From: Rhizobiaceae bacterium MnEN-MB40S
GTDB lineage: Bacteria > Pseudomonadota > Alphaproteobacteria > Rhizobiales > Rhizobiaceae
NCBI GenBank assembly: GCA_024343425.1
Contig: BRLC01000003.1
Location: 186,001-250,000, forward strand
Length of the DNA: 64,000 nucleotides
Reading direction: 5' to 3'
In this document: in pieces, positions 19,444-29,486 of the stretch
Numbering within the stretch: the first letter of the stretch is position 1
Layout: every line of letters begins with the position of its first letter
Position numbers and translations under genes: made by a program
Notes under the pieces: model-generated
Told to the model about the DNA's origin: nothing
Databases searched by the model: none
The model's input: the letters and a program-made list of their open reading frames with translations, nothing else

Positions 19444-21068
19444 CCGAACCGCTGCTCACCATACGCGATCTGTCCGTGCTCTTTCGCCAGGGCGAGAACG
19501 AGACGCTGGCCGTCGACCGCGTGTCCTTCGACATCGCAAACGGGGAAACGGTCGCGCTGGTCGGTGAATCTGGCTCCGGCAAGTCGGTCACGGCGCTTTC
19601 GGTGCTCAAGCTGCTTCAATATCCGGCGGCAAGCCATCCGTCGGGCAAGATCATGTTTGCGGGCGACGATCTTCTGAGCGCCGGCGAGAAGCGCCTGCGA
19701 CAGGTGCGCGGCAACCAGATCGGCATGATTTTCCAGGAGCCGATGACGTCGCTCAATCCGCTCCACACAGTGGAAAAGCAGATCGGCGAGGTTCTGAAGC
19801 TGCATCAGGGCATGGGCGAGAAAGCGGCCAAAGCGCGGACGCTTGAACTGCTTGAGCAGGTCGGCATACGCGACGCAGAGCAGCGACTCGCCTCCTATCC
19901 GCACCAGCTTTCCGGCGGGCAGCGCCAGCGCGTAATGATCGCCATGGCGCTCGCCAACCGGCCGAAACTGCTGATCGCCGACGAACCAACGACAGCCCTG
20001 GACGTGACGGTGCAGGCGCAGATCCTGGCGCTTCTCGAGGATTTGAAGCAGGAGTACGGCATGTCGATGCTGTTCATCACGCACGATCTCGGGATCGTTC
20101 GCAAGATCAGCGACCGGGTTTGCGTCATGACCGGCGGGCGCATCGTCGAATCAGGCGCGACGGAAGACGTGTTCACAGCTCCGTCGCATGACTACACCAA
20201 ACATCTCCTGGCCGCCGAACCAAGCGGCGCGCCGCCGGAGACGGACGACGCGGCGCCGATCGTCATCGAAGGCCGACAGGTGAAGGTCTGGTTTCCGATC
20301 AAGAAAGGTTTGCTGCGGCGAACCGTCGACCACGTCAAGGCTGTGGACGGGATCGACCTGACCTTGCGGGCCGGCCAGACGCTCGGAATCGTCGGAGAAT
20401 CCGGATCCGGAAAGACGACGCTCGGCCTCGCGTTGACGCGCATGATCTCGTCGGAAGGACAGATCGGCTTTGTCGGCAAGGATATCGGGCGCTACTCCTT
20501 CCGCGAGATGCGGCCGCTGCGCGACCAGATGCAGATCGTCTTCCAGGATCCGTTCGGCTCTTTGTCTCCGCGCATGTCGATCTCCGAAATCGTCGCTGAA
20601 GGCTTGCGCATCCATGAACCTGGTCTCGACGTGGAGGCGCGCGACCGCAAGGTGGTCGATGCTCTGAAGGAAGTGGGGCTCGACCCTTCGACCCGATGGC
20701 GCTATCCGCATGAATTTTCAGGCGGCCAACGTCAGCGCATCGCCATTGCGCGCGCCATGGTGCTCAGCCCGCGCTTCGTGATGCTGGACGAGCCGACCTC
20801 GGCGCTCGACATGAGCGTGCAGGCGCAGGTGGTCGATCTGCTGCGCAAGCTGCAGGCTACCCACAACCTCGCCTATCTGTTCATCAGCCACGACCTGAAA
20901 GTGGTTCGCGCGCTGGCGAACAATGTCATCGTGATGCGCAATGGCAATATCGTGGAACAGGGGCCGTCCGATCAGATCTTCGATCATCCGCAGACCGATT
21001 ACACCAGGGCGCTGATGGCCGCCGCCTTCAACCTGGAAACCGCGCCGGAGGGCGTGGTGAGCGAATAA
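19440..21068 (+). CDS. yejF: Peptide ABC transporter double ATPase YejF
   Basis: A 542-residue protein with two complete nucleotide-binding domains fused in tandem, as in YejF. The first has [25 protein letters not shown] and [11 protein letters not shown]; the second has [26 protein letters not shown] and [11 protein letters not shown]. It supplies ATP hydrolysis for peptide import through YejB-YejE. The start is TTG at 19440, overlapping the yejE stop (TTGA), so its translation probably depends on termination of yejE. Confidence 0.95.
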   Translation: MTEPLLTIRDLSVLFRQGENETLAVDRVSFDIANGETVALVGESGSGKSVTALSVLKLLQYPAASHPSGKIMFAGDDLLSAGEKRLRQVRGNQIGMIFQEPMTSLNPLHTVEKQIGEVLKLHQGMGEKAAKARTLELLEQVGIRDAEQRLASYPHQLSGGQRQRVMIAMALANRPKLLIADEPTTALDVTVQAQILALLEDLKQEYGMSMLFITHDLGIVRKISDRVCVMTGGRIVESGATEDVFTAPSHDYTKHLLAAEPSGAPPETDDAAPIVIEGRQVKVWFPIKKGLLRRTVDHVKAVDGIDLTLRAGQTLGIVGESGSGKTTLGLALTRMISSEGQIGFVGKDIGRYSFREMRPLRDQMQIVFQDPFGSLSPRMSISEIVAEGLRIHEPGLDVEARDRKVVDALKEVGLDPSTRWRYPHEFSGGQRQRIAIARAMVLSPRFVMLDEPTSALDMSVQAQVVDLLRKLQATHNLAYLFISHDLKVVRALANNVIVMRNGNIVEQGPSDQIFDHPQTDYTRALMAAAFNLETAPEGVVSE

Positions 21069-21094
21069 TCCACACACGGCATAAAGGGGACCGC

Positions 21095-22054
21095 GTGACG
21101 CAGACCAAGGGCGCAATATTGCTCGCCATGAAAGGCGAGATGGGGGATTCCTGGCACGCCTTCCTCAACAAGGCGTCGAAAGACCGGCCAGTCGTGCGTG
21201 CGCCTGTCGAGCACGGCGACCCGTCCATCGATTACGCGGTCGCCTGGGCGCCGGAGCCGGGACTGCTGGCGTCTCTGCCCAATCTCAAGGCGATCTTTTC
21301 CGTGGGCGCCGGCGTCGATCACCTGTTTCGCGATCCGGATCTTCCCGATGTGCCGATCGTGCGCGTCGTGGCGGAAGATCTGACGTACCGGATGAGCGAA
21401 TATGTCGTCTGGCGCGTCCTCGACCATCACCGGCAGGGCGACCGCTACCGGCGCCAGCAGACACAGCGCCTGTGGGGCGAGGACCTCGACCAACCGGTCG
21501 CAGGCGACGTCACCGTGGGCATTCTCGGTCTTGGCGCCCTCGGGCAGGACGCCGCCCGCAAGCTTCGCGCCCTCGGTTTTCAGGTTGCGGGGTGGTCGCG
21601 CAGCCCGAAGACCATGGAGGGCGTGCAGTCATTCGCAGGCGACGACGGCCTCGATAATTTCCTGAAGATCAGCGACATCATCGTATGCCTGCTGCCGCTG
21701 ACCGACGAGACGCGCCACATCCTGTCTCTGCCGCTGTTCGAGAAGCTGAAGAAAGGCGGTCCATTCGGCGCGCCGGTCCTGATCAACGCCGGGCGCGGCG
21801 GTCAGCAGATCGAGGAGGACATTGTGACGGCGCTCGACAGGGGACTGCTGTCGGCGGCGAGCCTCGACGTCTTCAATGGCGAGCCCCTTTCCCCGGACAG
21901 TCCTCTGTGGCTGGACGAGCGCATTTTCATCACGCCGCATGCGGCGGCGACCTCGGTCGCAAGCGCAATCGTGCCGGGAATGCTGGAACAGATGGATCGC
22001 CACGACGCCGGCGGGGCGTTGAAAAACCTCGTCGACCGCAGCCGGAACTACTGA
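21095..22054 (+). CDS. 2-hydroxyacid dehydrogenase, GhrA type (glyoxylate/hydroxypyruvate reductase)
   Basis: A 319-residue NAD(P)H-dependent enzyme. The Rossmann motif VGILGLGALGQDAARKL is central, followed by LLPLTDETRHIL, INAGRGGQQIEEDIV, LDVFNGEPL and the catalytic His in FITPHAAATS. This layout fits the GhrA branch, which reduces glyoxylate and hydroxypyruvate. Another small 2-oxoacid is possible. The GTG at 21095 follows AAAGGGGA, 26 bases after yejF, so it may ride on the yej transcript. It overlaps the convergent NlpC gene by 7 bases. Confidence 0.88.
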   Translation: MTQTKGAILLAMKGEMGDSWHAFLNKASKDRPVVRAPVEHGDPSIDYAVAWAPEPGLLASLPNLKAIFSVGAGVDHLFRDPDLPDVPIVRVVAEDLTYRMSEYVVWRVLDHHRQGDRYRRQQTQRLWGEDLDQPVAGDVTVGILGLGALGQDAARKLRALGFQVAGWSRSPKTMEGVQSFAGDDGLDNFLKISDIIVCLLPLTDETRHILSLPLFEKLKKGGPFGAPVLINAGRGGQQIEEDIVTALDRGLLSAASLDVFNGEPLSPDSPLWLDERIFITPHAAATSVASAIVPGMLEQMDRHDAGGALKNLVDRSRNY

Positions 22055-22920
22055 AACTTCGGGCGACGAAAGCCGGTCGGCGAGCCGTAGAGATGCGCTA
22101 TGCGTGAAACGGCGTCGGCAAGCGGCTCTTCTGTCACCATCATCGTGTGTCCACTTGCATGCAGGATGGTTTCACGGTCGCTCATGATCGCGACATGACC
22201 TTTCCAAAAGACGAGATCGCCGCGGCGCAGTTCGCCATAGTCCGGCCCCGGATCCACTGCATCGCCGACGCCGGCCGCCTGCATGTCGGTGTCGCGCGGC
22301 GCCTTGGCGCCCGCCATCATCACGGCGAGTTGCACCAGGCCCGAGCAGTCGAGACCGAAACCCGAACGTCCGCCCCAGAGATAGGGCGTCTCCAGGAACC
22401 GACCTGCGACATCCACATAGTCGTCTGCGCGATAATCGAGCGGCGCCACATGGTTGGCGATCAGGGCGAAACCGTCCTGCGTCATCGCATATTGCGTGCC
22501 TCGGGTCTCCGTTGTCCCGGTCATTTTTAGCCGGCTGCCCATTGAGAGGGTTGCTTCCACGCGATGGCGCAAGTCGGCCCCGTCATAGAGAAATGTGCGC
22601 GGAACTGTGACGATATGGGTCGGTTCGGCTTGCCTTTCCGCCACATCTTCAGCCGCGACATAGCCGACATAATCATCGGCGTCGCACTGGACCCAGAGCC
22701 AACCGTCTTTTTCCTCGAAAACGCTGACTGTTTCGCCGTAGAGGGCCTGGGAAGCGCATTCGGACGCCCGGTCCGGTCTGGCGTGGACATTGGAAACAGG
22801 TGCGACAATGGCGGCAGGCCTGCTTGTGACATAGGCGGCGGCGTCTACGACGCCACGAAGCCGGCTATCGGCAAGATCGGCTCGATAGGCGTTCAAGCGT
22901 CTGTCTGGCGCCGCGCTCAT
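22048..22920 (-). CDS. NlpC/P60 family (C40) peptidase with SH3-like N-terminal region
   Basis: A 290-residue probable peptidoglycan endopeptidase. The C-terminal domain (about 165-285) has the catalytic Cys in LDCSGLV (C192), a His in KGHVAIM (H242) and H254 in ILHASGH. Residues about 30-160 contain SH3-type repeats (VSVFEEKDGWLWVQCDADDYVGYV). There is no signal peptide, so it may act inside the cell or be exported another way. It is translationally coupled to the MarR gene by a 4-base ATGA overlap, and the aminopeptidase lies upstream on the same strand. Confidence 0.9.
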   Translation of the reverse strand: MSAAPDRRLNAYRADLADSRLRGVVDAAAYVTSRPAAIVAPVSNVHARPDRASECASQALYGETVSVFEEKDGWLWVQCDADDYVGYVAAEDVAERQAEPTHIVTVPRTFLYDGADLRHRVEATLSMGSRLKMTGTTETRGTQYAMTQDGFALIANHVAPLDYRADDYVDVAGRFLETPYLWGGRSGFGLDCSGLVQLAVMMAGAKAPRDTDMQAAGVGDAVDPGPDYGELRRGDLVFWKGHVAIMSDRETILHASGHTMMVTEEPLADAVSRIAHLYGSPTGFRRPKFQ

Positions 22921-23267
22921 ACGCCCAGTTCCTCTCCCTGACGGACGATGATGCGTCCGAGCTGCTCAATATATTCGGAACCCTCGACCGTGCGCTGGAT
23001 GACGACATTGCGCCGGTCGGTCTTGTCTCTCGTGCGGTGCACCAGACCCATTGCGCCCATCGTGTCGAGGGCGCGGGTGATGACCGGTTTCGTGACGCCG
23101 AGCAGCGCCGCCAGCCCCCTTACCGTGTGCGGCGGCGGTTCTAGATAAATCTGCAGAAGGATGGTCAGTTGACGTTGCGTCAGATCCGGCCCGTCATTGC
23201 GAACCATCGCCAGCATGGCGCTACGCCAGAGATAGAGCGCCTCGGACGCTCTCAGATGTACGGTCAT
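22917..23267 (-). CDS. MarR family transcriptional regulator
   Basis: A 116-residue winged-helix protein. The DNA-binding core is TVRGLAALLGVTKPVITRALDTMGAMGLV, with the wing RTRDKTDRRNVVIQ. It is shorter than most MarR proteins (about 140 residues), with little beyond the winged helix and short dimerising helices. The coupling to the peptidase gene suggests a shared unit with the M17 aminopeptidase. Its target and ligand cannot be read from sequence. Confidence 0.85.
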   Translation of the reverse strand: MTVHLRASEALYLWRSAMLAMVRNDGPDLTQRQLTILLQIYLEPPPHTVRGLAALLGVTKPVITRALDTMGAMGLVHRTRDKTDRRNVVIQRTVEGSEYIEQLGRIIVRQGEELGV

Positions 23268-23345
23268 GCGGCTCTACACTCATCGGCGCAACTATCGTTT
23301 CGCTACCGTATCAGTTTGCCGCCATCGGGTCAAAACCTGCAGCGA

Positions 23346-24722
23346 TCAGTTTCCGTAGCGGTCTTCCAGCATCGTGTAGAGCGCGCGAATGGCCTGCGCC
23401 TCGCCGCCGGCCGGCGCATGCGGCTTGTCGGCCCGGTTCCAGGCGTAGATGTCGAAATGCGCCCATTCCTTCGCCTTCTGGACGAAGCGGTTGAGGAACA
23501 ACGCCGCCGTGATCGATCCGGCGAACCCGCCCGCCGGCGCATTGTTGAGGTCGGCGATCGGCGACGACAGCATCCGGTCATAGGGTTTGAACAGGGGCAA
23601 GCGCCAGAGCGGGTCGAAAGCCTTGTCTGCCGCTTCAAGCAGCGCCGACGCAAGACTGTCGCTATGACAGAAGAAGGGAGCGAGGTCCGTTCCGACCGCA
23701 ACCCGCGCGGCGCCGGTCAGCGTCGCCATGTCGATCATGATCTCCGGTTCTTCCTCGTCGGCCAGCGCCATGGCGTCCGCGAGCACAAGCCGGCCTTCCG
23801 CATCGGTGTTGCCGATCTCGACGGTCAGGCCGGCCCGGCTGGTCAGAATGTCGCCAGGCCGGAAGGCGTTGCCGGCTATGGAATTTTCGACCGCCGGCAC
23901 AAGCACCCGCAAACGCAGATCGAGCCCCGTCTTCATGATCATCCGGGCAAGCCCGAGAACATTGGCGGCGCCGCCCATGTCCTTCTTCATGAGAAGCATG
24001 CTGGAGGGCGGCTTGATGTCCAGGCCGCCGGTGTCGAAACACACGCCCTTGCCGACCAGCGTCACCTTCGGCGCATCGGGCTTTCCCCAGGTCATGTCGA
24101 TCAGGCGCGGCGCCTGCGCGCTCGCCCGGCCGACGGCGTGGATCATCGGAAAATTGCTTTCAAGCAGCGCATCGCCGGCAATCACCTCCACGGAGGCGGA
24201 GCAGTCGAGAGCCAGATCGCGAACGGCCTTTTCCAGATCGTCCGGCCCCATGTCGTTTACCGGCGTGTTGACGAGGTCGCGCGCAAGAAAACAGCCGGAA
24301 ACAATGCTTTCGGCGCGGTCCCGATCAATGCCTTCGGGACAAACGAGTTCGACCGCGCCCTCTCTCTTTTTCTTGCGGTAGGCGTCGAAGCGATAGCTGC
24401 CGAGACCGAATCCAAGGCTGATCTGCTCGCCAAAGCGGTCCGGATTGGCGATACGCCAGACGCCATTCGGCAATCCGTTGGCCAGAGCGCCGGCGATCAG
24501 AGGATCCTCTTCAAGACCGTTTCCCGTTCCGAAAAATGCGCCGACGATCGTGCGATCCGGACCCGGAACGAGCAGTATCTCGCCGCCGGCGGCCGAAAAT
24601 CCAGATCCTTTCACCCATTCGGCCATCTCGGGCAACGGCAACGCCGATTCGAGATCGCGGGGGGAGACGAGATATACGGGCAGGGAAGGCGCCGAGCCGT
24701 CCTGAAAACTGAAACTGTTCAT
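23346..24722 (-). CDS. M17 family leucyl aminopeptidase
   Basis: A 458-residue two-metal cytoplasmic aminopeptidase. The metal and active-site blocks are present: KGVCFDTGGLDIKP (K225, D230), MKKDMGGAA (D248) and NTDAEGRLVLADAM (305-318). The N-terminal domain is divergent, as in the PepB-like branch found in Rhizobiales. It likely trims peptides for amino-acid recycling, which fits a peptide importer and a peptidoglycan peptidase nearby. It is divergent from tadD across a 338-base gap. Confidence 0.93.
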   Translation of the reverse strand: MNSFSFQDGSAPSLPVYLVSPRDLESALPLPEMAEWVKGSGFSAAGGEILLVPGPDRTIVGAFFGTGNGLEEDPLIAGALANGLPNGVWRIANPDRFGEQISLGFGLGSYRFDAYRKKKREGAVELVCPEGIDRDRAESIVSGCFLARDLVNTPVNDMGPDDLEKAVRDLALDCSASVEVIAGDALLESNFPMIHAVGRASAQAPRLIDMTWGKPDAPKVTLVGKGVCFDTGGLDIKPPSSMLLMKKDMGGAANVLGLARMIMKTGLDLRLRVLVPAVENSIAGNAFRPGDILTSRAGLTVEIGNTDAEGRLVLADAMALADEEEPEIMIDMATLTGAARVAVGTDLAPFFCHSDSLASALLEAADKAFDPLWRLPLFKPYDRMLSSPIADLNNAPAGGFAGSITAALFLNRFVQKAKEWAHFDIYAWNRADKPHAPAGGEAQAIRALYTMLEDRYGN

Positions 24723-25060
24723 GGGTTATCCGAGGTGCTCGTTAACGGTCCGTTAGGGTTAACAGAATATTGATTTCGTTGTCGGTCTTTCAATGCTGAT
24801 GGAGCAAATTCGACAGTTGAACGCCACAAGACCTGAACTCGGCTTCGAATGTCAAATCTTTAAGCTCCACAAAAACATATTCCTGCTGTTGGCCTGAAAG
24901 AGTCCGACATTTGCGCTTCCAGGCGCCGCAGCGGGATGCAAATGGCGGGATCGGAACGCCAGGGCAATACCGGGCGGACGGGAATATCGCCGCCGGAGGG
25001 AAAGCGGAGCCCGGGTCCCGATCAGCCGGCGGTCATTTTTGCCAGACGGGGACACAAGGC
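24723..25060. other. 338-base divergent gap between the aminopeptidase gene and tadD
   Basis: I see no supported gene. Near the aminopeptidase start it has two GTTAAC palindromes (24741-24746, 24758-24763) and a TTAA-N7-TTAG site. The half next to tadD is GC-rich. In-frame upstream ATGs for tadD exist here, but they would displace the lipoprotein signal. Confidence 0.5.
24742..24756. promoter_or_regulatory. CtrA-like site TTAA-N7-TTAG
   Basis: Matches the CtrA pattern TTAA-N7-TTAA in 7 of 8 defined bases. It lies 20 bases before the aminopeptidase ATG. One mismatch and short length make chance occurrence possible. Confidence 0.25.
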
Positions 25061-25870
25061 ATGAAATCAAAATCGAGGGGGGCGTTATCATCAGGTCTGC
25101 GGATGTCGACGGGCATACTCGCCATCGCCCTGCTGGCATCCGGATGCGCCAACAATGTCAGCCGCCAGACGACCGGATCGATTGCCCGGAGTTCGGAACA
25201 GCTTTCGACGATGAACGCAACGGAGCTGCTGAAGGCGGAGAGCAAGTTTGCGGCGGCCTATAAGGCCAATCCGAAAGACAAGGCGACCGGCATCAATTAC
25301 GCGACTGTTCTCAGAATGGTCGGACGCGATTCACAGGCGCTCGCGGTCATGCAACAGGTGGCGATCGCGCATCCGTCGGACCGCGACGTGCTTGCCAGCT
25401 ACGGCAAGGCGCAGGCGGCCGCAGGACAGCTCGAGGCCGCGCTTTCCACGATCAAGCGCGCACAGACGCCGGACCGGCCGGACTGGAAACTGCTCTCGGC
25501 GGAAGCCGCCATTCTCGACCAGCTCGGCAAGACCGAGCAGGCGCGCGGGCTTTACCGCCAGGCGCTCGACCTGGCGCCGGACGAGCCGACAATCCTCTCC
25601 AATCTTGGCATGTCCTATCTGCTGACAGGCGATCTCAGGACTTCCGAAACCTATCTGAAACAAGCCGTGACCCGGCCAGGCGCCGACAGCCGCGTGCGAC
25701 AGAACCTCGCCCTTGTCGTCGGCCTTCAGGGCCGGTTCGACGAGGCCCAGCGCATCGCGCAATCCGAACTGTCGAGAGAACAGGCGGACGCGAACATGGC
25801 CTATCTCAGGACCATGCTGGCGCAACAGAACGCCTGGGCGAAGCTCGAAGACAAGAAAAACACCAACTGA
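25061..25870 (+). CDS. tadD: TPR lipoprotein of the Tad pilus system, TadD type
   Basis: A 269-residue protein. The N-terminal signal is followed by a lipobox-like ALLASGC, so it is probably lipidated at about Cys29 and held in the outer membrane. The rest is tetratricopeptide repeats (for example AEAAILDQLGKTEQARGLYRQALDLAPDEP, given here as a region near residues 145-175). In Tad systems TadD acts as a pilotin-like factor for secretin assembly. It converges on tadC 93 bases away. The ATG at 25061 follows GGGGACACAAGGC. Confidence 0.85.
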   Translation: MKSKSRGALSSGLRMSTGILAIALLASGCANNVSRQTTGSIARSSEQLSTMNATELLKAESKFAAAYKANPKDKATGINYATVLRMVGRDSQALAVMQQVAIAHPSDRDVLASYGKAQAAAGQLEAALSTIKRAQTPDRPDWKLLSAEAAILDQLGKTEQARGLYRQALDLAPDEPTILSNLGMSYLLTGDLRTSETYLKQAVTRPGADSRVRQNLALVVGLQGRFDEAQRIAQSELSREQADANMAYLRTMLAQQNAWAKLEDKKNTN

Positions 25871-25963
25871 CTTTTTGCCCATCGCAGGAACGCCGTTGCA
25901 AGACGTCCGACGACGGCCGCTTGCTCAGCGCCTGCGTGTCTGATCATGCGGTGAAATCCCGGC

Positions 25964-26938
25964 TCAGAACGTGTCGTAGACCTGCATCAGCGCCGGTCCC
26001 ATGATCACGGCGAAAATGACCGGCAGGAAGAACAGGATCATCGGCACCGTCAGCTTCGGCGGCAGGGCGGCGGCCTTCTTTTCGGCTTCGGTCATGCGAT
26101 GGTCGCGGCTTTCCTGCGCCAGCACCCGCAGCGCCTGGGCGATCGGCGTGCCGTAGCGCTCGGCCTGGATCAGGGCCTGCGTGACGGACTTGACGGGCTC
26201 AAGACCAGTCCGGACGCCAAGATTTTCATAAGCCTTGCGACGCTCCTGCAGATAGGAGAGCTCCGCCGTCGTCAGCACCAGTTCTTCGCCCAGCGGCGGC
26301 GACTGCATGGCGATTTCTTCCGCGACCCTGTGAAAAGCGGCCTCGATCGAAACGCCTGACTCGACGCAGATAAGAAGCAGATCGAGGGCGTCAGGCCAGG
26401 CGGTGCGGATCGATTGCTGGCGCTTGGCCGTGCGATTGGAGATGAACAGGATCGGCGCGTAGAAGCCGGCGTAGGCGGCGCCGATACACATGCAGCAACG
26501 CACCAGAAACGAATATTGCTGGAGCAAATCCAGCCCGAAAATGTAGAAGACGGCAAAACCGCCGAAAAGAAACGGCAGGATGAAGCGCGCGACCAGATAG
26601 ATGTTCAGCGCATTGGGCGACCGGTATCCGGCCATTCTCAATTTGCCGACGGTGGCCTCGTCCACCAGAGCCTGGCGCAGGTTGAGCTGTTCGACCAGCC
26701 TGCCGACCGACATGTTCTTCTGGTAGCGCAGACCTTTCTGGGCGTTGTTTCTTTCCGTGTTCAGCCTGGCGCGCTCGCGGGCGCGAATTTCGTCCCTTTC
26801 AAGGGCCACCCTGTTCATGCGCGCCTTCATATCGCTTTTGTCGAACATCGGCATGACAAGCGTGAAAATCGTCGCGAAGACGGCGATGCTCACGAGCACC
26901 GCCATCACGAAAGTCGGATTGGAGAGCGTCTCGACCAT
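25964..26938 (-). CDS. tadC: Tad pilus inner-membrane platform protein TadC
   Basis: A 324-residue type II secretion F-domain protein. It starts with a membrane helix, has a cytoplasmic segment (MFDKSDMKARMNRVALERDE), then the F domain with AWPDALDLLLICVESGVSIEAA and a final pair of helices. With TadB it forms the inner-membrane platform on which TadA works. It is the last gene of the flp-cpa operon and sits 3 bases after tadB. Confidence 0.93.
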   Translation of the reverse strand: MVETLSNPTFVMAVLVSIAVFATIFTLVMPMFDKSDMKARMNRVALERDEIRARERARLNTERNNAQKGLRYQKNMSVGRLVEQLNLRQALVDEATVGKLRMAGYRSPNALNIYLVARFILPFLFGGFAVFYIFGLDLLQQYSFLVRCCMCIGAAYAGFYAPILFISNRTAKRQQSIRTAWPDALDLLLICVESGVSIEAAFHRVAEEIAMQSPPLGEELVLTTAELSYLQERRKAYENLGVRTGLEPVKSVTQALIQAERYGTPIAQALRVLAQESRDHRMTEAEKKAAALPPKLTVPMILFFLPVIFAVIMGPALMQVYDTF

Positions 26939-26941
26939 GGA

Positions 26942-27952
26942 TCAGATCTCGAAATTGGTCATGTTGCGCATCACGAAAATCCCGATCGTCATCCAGACGA
27001 GAGACGCGCCGAGAATGATGTTTCCGCGCGGTTCGGTGAACAGCGTGATGATGTAGTCGGGCGTTGTGAGATAGACCAGAAGGACGATGATGAAGGGCAG
27101 GCTGCCGATGATCGCGGCCGAAGCCTTGGCTTCCATGGAGAGCGCGTTGACCTTCGCCTTCATCTTCTTGCGATCGCGCAAGACCCGCGACAGATTGCCC
27201 AGCGCCTCCGACAGGTTTCCGCCCGCCTGCGCCTGAATGGCCACGACGATCCCGAAGAAGCTCGTTTCCGGCAGGGGGATATTCGCGTGCAACCGAACGC
27301 AGGCTTCGGGAACGCTCATGCCGAATTGCTGGGCCTCGACGATCCGCCGGAATTCCGTCCTGAGGGGCTCCTGGGCTTCGGCCGCGATGAGATGCAGTGA
27401 ATCATTCAGGGGCAAACCGGACTTGATGGCGCGCACCATGACGTCGAGCGCATTGGGAAACTCATCGAGAAACGCCTTCATCCTGCGCTTGCGGGCAAAG
27501 GACAGAACCCAGCGCGGCAGACCGAGCCCGGCGGCGAAAACCAGACCCAGCGCCAGCAAAGGCCTGCCCGTCATGACGAGCATCAGGGCGCCTGCCGCAA
27601 GACCTGTCGCGACGCTTGCGATATGGAAATGGCTGACGCCGATCTTCCATCCGGCCTGCTGGATCTGCATCTTCAGAGGCGGCGATTTTTGACTTGCGTT
27701 CTTTTTCTGCTTTTCTTCGAGGGTCTTCAACGATTCCTGGATCGATTTGCGGCGTTTGGCGGCTTCATTCAGCTTCTGGCGGGTGACAGCCACCGTGTCC
27801 CAGTCGGTCTCGGCCGCTTTCACGCGCTTGATCCGGTTGGCGACCCGCGTCTCTGTTTCGATATTGGAAAACAGGAACGCGTAGGCGAGGCAGCCCGCGG
27901 CTATGCCGACGAGCAATATGATGAGCCAGATTGTCAGATCCAGTCCGAACAC
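26942..27952 (-). CDS. tadB: Tad pilus inner-membrane platform protein TadB
   Basis: A 336-residue paralogue of TadC. The F domain contains EFPNALDVMVRAIKSGLPL and LSEALGNLSRVLRDRKKMKAKV. An N-terminal helix is followed by a Lys-rich cytoplasmic stretch. The start is GTG at 27952, preceded by AAGGGGAAAG. It lies 30 bases downstream of tadA. Confidence 0.93.
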   Translation of the reverse strand: MFGLDLTIWLIILLVGIAAGCLAYAFLFSNIETETRVANRIKRVKAAETDWDTVAVTRQKLNEAAKRRKSIQESLKTLEEKQKKNASQKSPPLKMQIQQAGWKIGVSHFHIASVATGLAAGALMLVMTGRPLLALGLVFAAGLGLPRWVLSFARKRRMKAFLDEFPNALDVMVRAIKSGLPLNDSLHLIAAEAQEPLRTEFRRIVEAQQFGMSVPEACVRLHANIPLPETSFFGIVVAIQAQAGGNLSEALGNLSRVLRDRKKMKAKVNALSMEAKASAAIIGSLPFIIVLLVYLTTPDYIITLFTEPRGNIILGASLVWMTIGIFVMRNMTNFEI

Positions 27953-27982
27953 CGCTTTCCCCTTTTTTTCAATCGCCCGCCA

Positions 27983-29461
27983 TCAGGCGACGGACCGTTC
28001 CATGCTGTCCAGCGCCTCGGCGAGACGACGGTCTTCGTTGTAGTAGCGGGCGCGCTCCCAGAAATGCGGCCTTCCGATGCCGGTGGAGCAATGCTTGCCG
28101 ATGATCCGGCCGTTCGCGTCTTCACCCTCCATCTCGAATTTCATGATGTCCTGCGTAATGACGACGTCGCCTTCCATCCCGACAACCTCGGTTATGTGGG
28201 TGATGCGGCGTGAACCGTCGCGCAGGCGGGTCGCCTGGATGATGATATCGACCGAGCCGGTGATGATCTCGCGCACCGTCTTCGCCGGCAGCGAAAACCC
28301 GCCCATGGCGATCATCGATTCCATGCGGCTCAGGCATTCGCGCGGCGAGTTGGAGTGGATGGTGCCCATGGATCCGTCGTGACCCGTGTTCATGGCCTGC
28401 AGCAGGTCAAAAACCTCGGGTCCGCGCACCTCGCCGACGATGATCCGTTCCGGCCGCATGCGCAGGCAGTTCTTGACCAGGTCGCGCATGGTGACCTCGC
28501 CTTCGCCTTCGATATTCGGCGGGCGGGTCTCCAGCCGCACGACGTGGGGCTGCTGCAATTGCAGTTCGGCGGAGTCTTCGCAGGTAATGATGCGCTCATC
28601 GGTGTCGATATAGCGCGTCAGGCAATTGAGCAGCGTTGTCTTGCCGGAACCCGTGCCGCCGGAGATGACGACATTGCAGCGCACCCGCCCGATGATCTTG
28701 AGGAGCGTGGCGCCTTCCGGCGTAATCGAACCAAAATTGACGAGCTGATCAAGCGTCAGCTTGTCCTTCTTGAACTTGCGGATTGTCAGCGCGGTGCCGT
28801 CGATGGAAAGAGGCGGCGCTATGACGTTGACGCGCGACCCGTCCGGCAGACGCGCGTCGCAGATCGGACTTGATTCATCGACGCGGCGCCCGACCTGGCT
28901 GACGATGCGCTGGCAGATCGACAGCAGCTGGCCCTCGTCTCGAAACTGGATCGAGGATTCTTCCACCTTGCCGTCGACCTCGATGAAGGTCCGGCCCGAT
29001 CCATTGACCATGATGTCGGCGATGTCGTCGCGCGCAAGCAGTGGCTCGAGAGGTCCGTAGCCGAGAACATCGTTGCAGATATCCTCCAGCAGTTCCTCCT
29101 GCTCGGAGATCGACATCGCGAAATTCTTGATGGTGATGATATCGTTGACGATATCGCGAATTTCTTCTCGCGCGCTTTCCTGATCGAGCTTGGCAAGCTG
29201 CGAAAGGTCTATCGTGTCGATAAGCGCGGAAAACACCTGGGATTTGGTGGCGTAGTAATTTTGCGACTTGGCCGGCGCGCGGCGCTTTTCCGGCCGTTCG
29301 CTGCCGGGGGCGAGCGGCGTGTTGCCTGACGTCGCAGCGCTAGACGGCTCGCTCTGGACGGCGGCAGTCCTTTCACGACTTTCCGTCGGCTGGGGCGGCG
29401 GCATGACAGGCCTGTCGGTCGTCCTTGCGCCAAATCCTTCTGTTCCCCGTTTGCCAAACAT
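27983..29461 (-). CDS. cpaF: Tad pilus assembly ATPase TadA/CpaF
   Basis: A 492-residue secretion ATPase (VirB11/PulE class) that powers pilus extension and retraction at the cytoplasmic face. A Pro/Ser-rich N-terminal linker (about 1-65) leads to [20 protein letters not shown], Walker [10 protein letters not shown] (268-276), [12 protein letters not shown] and the His-box region [15 protein letters not shown]. The ATG at 29461 follows AGAGGAACA. It is between cpaE and tadB. Confidence 0.96.
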   Translation of the reverse strand: MFGKRGTEGFGARTTDRPVMPPPQPTESRERTAAVQSEPSSAATSGNTPLAPGSERPEKRRAPAKSQNYYATKSQVFSALIDTIDLSQLAKLDQESAREEIRDIVNDIITIKNFAMSISEQEELLEDICNDVLGYGPLEPLLARDDIADIMVNGSGRTFIEVDGKVEESSIQFRDEGQLLSICQRIVSQVGRRVDESSPICDARLPDGSRVNVIAPPLSIDGTALTIRKFKKDKLTLDQLVNFGSITPEGATLLKIIGRVRCNVVISGGTGSGKTTLLNCLTRYIDTDERIITCEDSAELQLQQPHVVRLETRPPNIEGEGEVTMRDLVKNCLRMRPERIIVGEVRGPEVFDLLQAMNTGHDGSMGTIHSNSPRECLSRMESMIAMGGFSLPAKTVREIITGSVDIIIQATRLRDGSRRITHITEVVGMEGDVVITQDIMKFEMEGEDANGRIIGKHCSTGIGRPHFWERARYYNEDRRLAEALDSMERSVA

Positions 29462-29486
29462 GGTGTTCCTCTAGAACCTGTTTTCC

